Assembly (NCBI GenBank): GCA_026003355.1
Contig: BPHC01000003.1
Coordinates: 103,093 to 167,092, forward strand
Direction of reading: 5' to 3'
Source: Cyclobacteriaceae bacterium
GTDB taxonomy: Bacteria; Bacteroidota; Bacteroidia; Cytophagales; Cyclobacteriaceae
Length of the DNA stretch: 64,000 nt
A program made the translations under genes and the position numbers. Position 1 is the stretch's first letter. Each line of letters opens with the position of its first letter. This document shows positions 59,300-64,000 of this stretch, piece by piece. Under the pieces are notes generated by a model. That model searched no databases and was not told the origin of the DNA. It saw only the letters and a program-made list of their open reading frames with translations.

Positions 59300-60961
59300 C
59301 TATTTAACCGCTTCTTTTGTCCAGGTATCCTTAAGGGTAACCGTGCGGTTAAATACAGGTTTTCCGGGTGTGGAGTCGGGATCGGCCACAAAATAACCTT
59401 TGCGCAGAAACTGGTAATGGGCTGTTTGGCTGGGGGCAGCCAGTGAAGGCTCGGCCCATGCCGTTGAAATTACCTGAAGGGAATGGGGGTTGAGATACTC
59501 TTTAAAATCGCCCTCTGCCTCCGAAAGGTCGGCTATTTTAAAAAGCCGGTCATAAAGGCGCACCTCTATGGGCACAGCATGAACCATACTTACCCAATGC
59601 AGGGTTCCCTTTACATGAATTCCCGACGTGTCGGCACCGCTTTTGCTTTCCGGAATGTAGGTGCAGCGCAATTCGGTTATGTTTCCGGAGGCATCTTTTA
59701 TTACATCATCGCACCGGATGATATAGGCACTTTTTAAGCGCACCATTTGTCCGGGTGCCAGGCGGAAATATTTTTTGGGAGGGTTTTCCATGAAGTCGTC
59801 TGCCTCTATGTACAGTTCACGCGAAAAAGGTATCTGGCGAAAGCCTGCATCGGCATCTTCCGGATTGTTTTCTGTTTGCAACCATTCGGTCTGGCCTTCG
59901 GCATAGTTGGTTAGCACCACCTTTACAGGATAGAACACCACCATTCTGCGCTGGGCAATTTTATTAAGATGTTCGCGCACGCAAAACTCAAGCAGGCCCA
60001 CGTCAATAAGATTGTCTCTGCGGGCCACGCCCACGCGGTCGCAAAATTCGCGAATGCTTTCGGGGGTATAGCCCCGTCTGCGCATGCCGCTAAGGGTAGG
60101 CATTCGGGGGTCGTCCCATCCGTTTACGTGCTTTTCGTTTACCAGCTGCAGCAGCCTGCGCTTGCTCATAACCGTATAGGTAAGGTTAAGCCGCGCAAAC
60201 TCATATTGTTTCGATGGAAATATTTCGAGCTTTTCAATAAGCCAGTCGTATAGTTCGCGATGGGGTGCAAACTCAAGGGTGCAGATGCTGTGGGTTATTC
60301 CCTCAATAGAGTCGCTTTGACCGTGGGCAAAGTCGTACATGGGGTAAATGCACCAGCGGTTGCCGGTACGATGGTGGTGCGCGTGTTTGATACGGTACAG
60401 AATGGGGTCGCGCATGTGCATATTGGGATGAGCCATATCTATTTTGGCGCGCAGCACTTTTTCGCCATCGCGGTATTTTCCTTCGCGCATTGCGGCAAAA
60501 AGTTTCAGGTTTTCTTCAACCGGGCGGTTTCGGTACGGGCTGTTGGTACCGGGTTCGGTGGGCGTTCCTTTTTGCCGGGCTATTTCTTCGCTGGTGCTGT
60601 CATCCACATAGGCCAGGCCTTTTTTAATAAGCTTTACGGCAAATTCATAAAGCTGATCGAAATAGTCTGATGCATAAAACTCATTCTTCCATTCAAAGCC
60701 CAGCCAGCGAATATCGTTTTTAATGCTTTCCACATATTCCACATCTTCGGTTACGGGGTTGGTATCGTCAAAACGCAGGTTGGTATAGCCCCCGTATTTT
60801 TTGGCCAGCCCAAAGTTCAGGCAAATGCTTTTGGCATGGCCTACGTGCAGGTAGCCGTTGGGCTCGGGCGGAAAGCGGGTAACGATTTGGCTGTATCGGC
60901 CGGCCTTCAGGTCGTTTTCAATAATTTCTTCGAGAAAATTCAGTGATCTGGCTTCGCTCAT
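59300..60961 (-). CDS. glnS: Glutaminyl-tRNA synthetase
   Basis: Class I enzyme, 553 residues from the ATG at 60961. The HIGH-like motif lies in PPEPNGYLHVGHAKSIC (H39-H42), a KMSKS equivalent in YTVMSKRRLLQLV (MSKR), and the GlnRS C-terminal anticodon-binding domain covers residues about 340-550. It charges tRNA-Gln directly, so this bacterium does not need the GatCAB route for Gln. It is transcribed divergently from gltX across 57 bp. Confidence 0.96.
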   Translation of the reverse strand: MSEARSLNFLEEIIENDLKAGRYSQIVTRFPPEPNGYLHVGHAKSICLNFGLAKKYGGYTNLRFDDTNPVTEDVEYVESIKNDIRWLGFEWKNEFYASDYFDQLYEFAVKLIKKGLAYVDDSTSEEIARQKGTPTEPGTNSPYRNRPVEENLKLFAAMREGKYRDGEKVLRAKIDMAHPNMHMRDPILYRIKHAHHHRTGNRWCIYPMYDFAHGQSDSIEGITHSICTLEFAPHRELYDWLIEKLEIFPSKQYEFARLNLTYTVMSKRRLLQLVNEKHVNGWDDPRMPTLSGMRRRGYTPESIREFCDRVGVARRDNLIDVGLLEFCVREHLNKIAQRRMVVFYPVKVVLTNYAEGQTEWLQTENNPEDADAGFRQIPFSRELYIEADDFMENPPKKYFRLAPGQMVRLKSAYIIRCDDVIKDASGNITELRCTYIPESKSGADTSGIHVKGTLHWVSMVHAVPIEVRLYDRLFKIADLSEAEGDFKEYLNPHSLQVISTAWAEPSLAAPSQTAHYQFLRKGYFVADPDSTPGKPVFNRTVTLKDTWTKEAVK

Positions 60962-61006
60962 GGTGCGGGTAAAAGGCAAAAGTAACTCCAAATATCGTTC
61001 ATAGGT

Positions 61007-61014
61007 TAACTTTG
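61007..61014 (+). promoter_or_regulatory. -7 element (TAACTTTG) before gltX
   Basis: A full TAnnTTTG match that ends only 4 bp before the ATG at 61019. Transcription should start at or within a few bases of the start codon, giving a leaderless mRNA. Confidence 0.55.
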
Positions 61015-61018
61015 CCGC

Positions 61019-62554
61019 ATGACAAACGTAAGGGTTCGATTTGCTCCCAGCCCTACGGGGCCGCTTCATATCGGGGGGGTACGCACGGCATTATACAACT
61101 TTTTGTTTGCCCGTCGGCATGGGGGTACTATGATTCTCCGGATTGAAGATACCGACCAAAGCCGGTTTGTGCCGGGGGCTGAACAATATATTGTAGAATC
61201 GCTGCAATGGCTGGGCATTGGTATTGATGAGGGCGTTGGGCCGGGCGGTCCGCATGCTCCTTACCGCCAGTCGGAACGCCAGGGTATTTATCGCCAATAT
61301 GCCGAACAACTTATACGGTCAGGCCACGCCTACTATGCTTTCGACACCGAAGAAGAGCTGGAAGCCATGCGCACGCGCCTCAGGCAGTCAGGAGCCGCAC
61401 AACAGCAATATGGTCCTGCCGTTCGCATGACGATGCGCAACTCACTAACCCTGCCGCCGGAAGAAGTGCAGCGCCTGCTGAACAGTGGGGCGCACTATGT
61501 TATCCGGTTTAAAATACCGGAGGGGCAGCAGATAACACTGCACGACCTGATACGGGGACAGGTAACCGTAAACAGCGAACAACTGGACGACAAAGTATTG
61601 ATGAAGTCGGACGGGATGCCTACCTACCACCTGGCCAATGTGGTTGACGACCACCTGATGGAGATTACCCATGTAATACGCGGGGAAGAATGGCTGCCCT
61701 CTGCACCCCTGCATGTGCTGTTATATCGGGCTTTAGGCTGGGAAGTAAGCATGCCAAGGTTTGCCCACCTGCCCTTGCTGCTCAAGCCCGACGGTAACGG
61801 AAAGCTAAGCAAACGCGATGGCGACCGTATGGGCTTTCCGGTGTTTCCGCTTACCTGGACCGACCCCTTTACGGGAGAGCAATCGCCTGGCTTTCGCGAA
61901 GCAGGTTATCTGCCTGCGGCACTCATTAACTTTCTTGCGTTGCTGGGATGGAACCCCGGCACGGAACAGGAGTTGTTTACAATAAACGAGTTGATTGAGG
62001 CTTTTAGCCTGGAGCGCATAAGCAAATCGGGGGCACGGTTCGATATCAACAAAGCACAGTGGTTTAACCAGCAATACCTGCGCAAACTGCCTGACGAGCA
62101 ACTGGCCGGGTGGCTGTCGCAACAGCTGGAACGGGAGGGCCATGCCTGCAGCATGGAGAAAAAACTGCGCATTGTTGCCCTGCTGAAAGAGCGCATTACC
62201 TTTCCGCACGATTTGTACGGACAGGCAAAAATTTTCTTTGTACCCCCTGCGCAACCCAACGCCGACTGGGTGCGTAAAAAATGGACACCCGCCATTCAGC
62301 GTGCGCTGGAAGAATTTGCCGGTAACCTGGCCAAGCAAAATAATTTAACGGCAGAGGTGCTCAGGCAACTGCTTGAACAGGCTGCGGGAGAGCAACAGCT
62401 TAAGGCCGGCCAGCTTATGCAGCCCCTTCGGGTGGCTTTAACTGGTGAAACCACAGGACCCGACCTGATGGAAATGGCTGTAATCCTGGGGCGTGACGCA
62501 TGCATTCAAAGAATTAAATATACCTTGCAGTATACCCAATCCGTCTTATTCTGA
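61019..62554 (+). CDS. gltX: Glutamyl-tRNA synthetase
   Basis: Class I enzyme, 511 residues. RFAPSPTGPLHIGGVRTALYN contains the HIGH-like HIGG (residues 17-20), LRIEDTDQSRF follows, and KLSKRDGDR is the KMSKS equivalent. Because a separate GlnRS exists, this enzyme is expected to be tRNA-Glu specific. The start is divergent from glnS. The small basic protein gene follows 2 bp after its stop. Confidence 0.96.
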   Translation: MTNVRVRFAPSPTGPLHIGGVRTALYNFLFARRHGGTMILRIEDTDQSRFVPGAEQYIVESLQWLGIGIDEGVGPGGPHAPYRQSERQGIYRQYAEQLIRSGHAYYAFDTEEELEAMRTRLRQSGAAQQQYGPAVRMTMRNSLTLPPEEVQRLLNSGAHYVIRFKIPEGQQITLHDLIRGQVTVNSEQLDDKVLMKSDGMPTYHLANVVDDHLMEITHVIRGEEWLPSAPLHVLLYRALGWEVSMPRFAHLPLLLKPDGNGKLSKRDGDRMGFPVFPLTWTDPFTGEQSPGFREAGYLPAALINFLALLGWNPGTEQELFTINELIEAFSLERISKSGARFDINKAQWFNQQYLRKLPDEQLAGWLSQQLEREGHACSMEKKLRIVALLKERITFPHDLYGQAKIFFVPPAQPNADWVRKKWTPAIQRALEEFAGNLAKQNNLTAEVLRQLLEQAAGEQQLKAGQLMQPLRVALTGETTGPDLMEMAVILGRDACIQRIKYTLQYTQSVLF

Positions 62555-62556
62555 AT

Positions 62557-62781
62557 ATGCCCCGCAAAACCACACCTGCCAAAAAAAAGCCGGCCAAACC
62601 CAGGGTTCATAAAGACCTGGAAGGTTTTGAAATTTCTATCGACACCTTTGGTGAGCTGAAATCCAATCTGGATATCGAAAAGATAAATGAATTTCTCAAC
62701 CGCAACGTTGACGACAAAAAGCTGGCCGAGCGCAATGACTACGAGGAAATAAAGAAAGGCAGAAAGAGGAAAAAGAAATAA
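62557..62781 (+). CDS. Small basic protein of unknown function (gltX operon)
   Basis: The 74-residue protein has a Lys/Pro-rich N-terminus (MPRKTTPAKKKPAKPRVHKD), a central LEGFEISIDTFGELKSNLDIEKINEFLN, and ends in a run of basic residues (KKGRKRKKK). It looks like a nucleic-acid or ribosome-associated protein, but no family is recognised with certainty. It starts 2 bp after gltX and should be co-transcribed. I recall similar small proteins next to gltX in related bacteria. Confidence 0.65.
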   Translation: MPRKTTPAKKKPAKPRVHKDLEGFEISIDTFGELKSNLDIEKINEFLNRNVDDKKLAERNDYEEIKKGRKRKKK

Positions 62782-62847
62782 AAGGGCCAAAATAAACCTC
62801 AGGCAAAATAAACAAGGTGATTCGTGGCGGCATTTCATGCTGTTTTT

Positions 62848-62855
62848 TAGCTTTG
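62848..62855 (+). promoter_or_regulatory. -7 element (TAGCTTTG) before the saccharopine dehydrogenase-like gene
   Basis: A full TAnnTTTG match, ending 13 bp before the ATG at 62869. Confidence 0.45.
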
Positions 62856-62868
62856 AATTTTTTGAGCA

Positions 62869-64000
62869 ATGCAAAACCTGCGTGTTGGTCTGATCCGCGA
62901 AGGCAAAGTTCCGCCCGATAAGCGCGTACCGTTTACCCCTTTTCAGGTTGAAGAAATCCATCAGCGTTTTCCGCATGTAAAGGTGGTAGTTCAGGAAAGT
63001 GATGTGCGGTGCTTTGGCGATCGGGAGTACCGGGCCCTGGATGTTGAAGTTACATCCGATATGCGATCGTGTGATATTTTAATGGGAATAAAAGAAGTTC
63101 CTGCCGACTGGCTTATACCCGGCAAAACTTACCTGTTTTTCTCACACACCATAAAAAAACAGCCCCATAACCGTAAGCTGCTACAGGAAATACTGAAACG
63201 CGGAATTACACTGGTTGACTATGAGGCGCTGAAAGATAAACTGGGAAACCGCCTGGTAGCCTTCGGACGTTACGCAGGCCTGGTGGGCGCCTACAACGGC
63301 CTGTGGACTTACGGCAGGCGTTTTGGTTTATTTAATCTTAAAAGAGCTTACGAATGCTTTGATGTTAACGATCTGAAACTTGAGCTGCGCAAAATAAACC
63401 TTCCGCCGGTAAAAATTATTCTTACCGGATCAGGCAGAGTGGCACGTGGCGCCATGGAAACGCTGGACAGCGCCGGCATCAGAAGGGTAAATCCTCAGGA
63501 TTTTCTTCACCGAACCTTTAATGAACCTGTTTATGTTCAACTAAGCAGTGCCGACTATCACCAGCGCAAAACGGGAGGAGCCTTTAACCGGGATGAATTT
63601 CATCATCATCCGGAACGATATGATTCGTCTTTTATCCGCTTTGCCCATGCTGCCGATATGCTCATTGCCGGAGCATATTGGAATCCCGCAGCCCCCGTGT
63701 TGTTTACCCGTAAGGACATGCAGCAACCGGAATTTAAAATAAAAGTAATAGCCGACATTACCTGCGACATAGAGGGTTCCATACCCAGCACCAAACGTGC
63801 CAGTACCATCAGCGATCCTGTTTACGATTATGATGCAGCTACCGATCAGGTAATGCCGCCGCTGAGCCATGAAAAGCATGTTACGGTAATGGCAATCGAC
63901 AACCTGCCCTGCGAGCTTCCGCGCAATGCATCGGAAGAGTTTGGGCGCGACCTGCTTGATAAAATTCTACCTGCCCTGTTTGTGGACGATACAGATGGTG
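62869..64000 (+). CDS. NAD(P)-dependent saccharopine/alanine dehydrogenase-like oxidoreductase, 3' end outside window
   Basis: The frame is open from ATG 62869 to the end of the window (377 codons seen), so the gene is truncated by the edge. The N-terminus reads LRVGLIREGKVPPDKRVPFTP, the AlaDH/PNT-type start. YLFFSHTIKKQPHNRKLLQE and VAFGRYAGLVGAYNGL resemble the lysine-ketoglutarate reductase (saccharopine dehydrogenase, lysine-forming) branch. A Rossmann motif ILTGSGRVARGAMETL and VIADITCDIEGSIPST follow. It probably acts in lysine metabolism; an alanine dehydrogenase role cannot be excluded. Confidence 0.85.
   Translation, partial: MQNLRVGLIREGKVPPDKRVPFTPFQVEEIHQRFPHVKVVVQESDVRCFGDREYRALDVEVTSDMRSCDILMGIKEVPADWLIPGKTYLFFSHTIKKQPHNRKLLQEILKRGITLVDYEALKDKLGNRLVAFGRYAGLVGAYNGLWTYGRRFGLFNLKRAYECFDVNDLKLELRKINLPPVKIILTGSGRVARGAMETLDSAGIRRVNPQDFLHRTFNEPVYVQLSSADYHQRKTGGAFNRDEFHHHPERYDSSFIRFAHAADMLIAGAYWNPAAPVLFTRKDMQQPEFKIKVIADITCDIEGSIPSTKRASTISDPVYDYDAATDQVMPPLSHEKHVTVMAIDNLPCELPRNASEEFGRDLLDKILPALFVDDTDG

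Noticed and set aside
1-64000. CRISPR arrays, insertion sequences, integrases, toxin-antitoxin pairs, rRNA
   Set aside because: None seen: no repeated spacer pattern, no transposase or recombinase motif, and the only structural RNA gene recognised is tRNA-Val.

Overview
The window is chromosomal DNA of a Bacteroidota bacterium, most likely a member of the Cytophagales (Cyclobacteriaceae-like). The evidence is a C-terminal type IX secretion sorting domain (gene at 38172), a small DUF4295 protein behind L28 and L33, a TonB-dependent receptor with a carboxypeptidase-like N-terminal domain, lipoprotein signals, a LytS/LytTR pair, and repeated TAnnTTTG -7 promoter elements just upstream of start codons. 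Gene density is high. I see no phage, insertion sequence, integrase or CRISPR array. It reads as a core-genome region with a small accessory-looking patch at about 9.4-13.1 kb.

Layout. 1-6.7 kb: two secreted or beta-propeller-like proteins, a cysteine desulfurase/DUF2520 pair, a secreted SUMF1-type protein and glmM. 6.7-9.4 kb: a small membrane protein, mazG, an SdpI-like protein and a cation/proton antiporter. 9.4-13.1 kb: sparse DNA holding a barrel-like protein, a leucine-rich-repeat protein, and an SPFH lipoprotein behind two microproteins (38 and 69 codons). 13.1-23.9 kb: universal stress protein, a glycyl-tRNA synthetase gene broken by two +1 shifts, an MMPL exporter, ileS-lspA and an amino-acid permease. 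23.9-28.5 kb: cytochrome c maturation operon ccmBCDEF with a CXXXY-type CcmE. 28.6-34.1 kb: nucleotide-sugar and polysaccharide genes (epimerase, UDP-sugar dehydrogenase, galE, sugar aminotransferase, WecA-like transferase).

34.1-42.4 kb: pheS, a 3-hydroxyacyl-CoA dehydrogenase, a degenerate Rieske-like lipoprotein, ftsY, DUF4295, rpmG, rpmB, a type IX cargo protein, murF and a DUF2461 protein. 42.4-50.6 kb: AsmA-like protein, tRNA-Val, LytTR regulator and kinase, TonB-dependent receptor with an extra C-terminal domain, and a YdeI-like protein. 50.7-57.0 kb: MarR regulator, 5-oxoprolinase pxpBCA, short-chain dehydrogenase, then two pirins, a nitroreductase and an OsmC protein behind a near-perfect 20-bp palindrome. 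57.0-64.0 kb: a lipoprotein, a lone 3HCDH C-terminal domain, RidA, divergent glnS and gltX, a basic microprotein and a truncated saccharopine-dehydrogenase-like gene.

The most interesting points are: IleRS with its HIGH motif rearranged to GIHH, a signature known from type 2 IleRS with extreme mupirocin resistance; the variant CcmE; the palindromic operator ahead of the pirin/nitroreductase/OsmC cluster; the microprotein-SPFH operon; promoter elements so close to ATG that several mRNAs should be leaderless; and the doubly frameshifted glyS. I found no clear wholly new multi-gene system. All functional calls come from reading the translated sequence; no database search was run.
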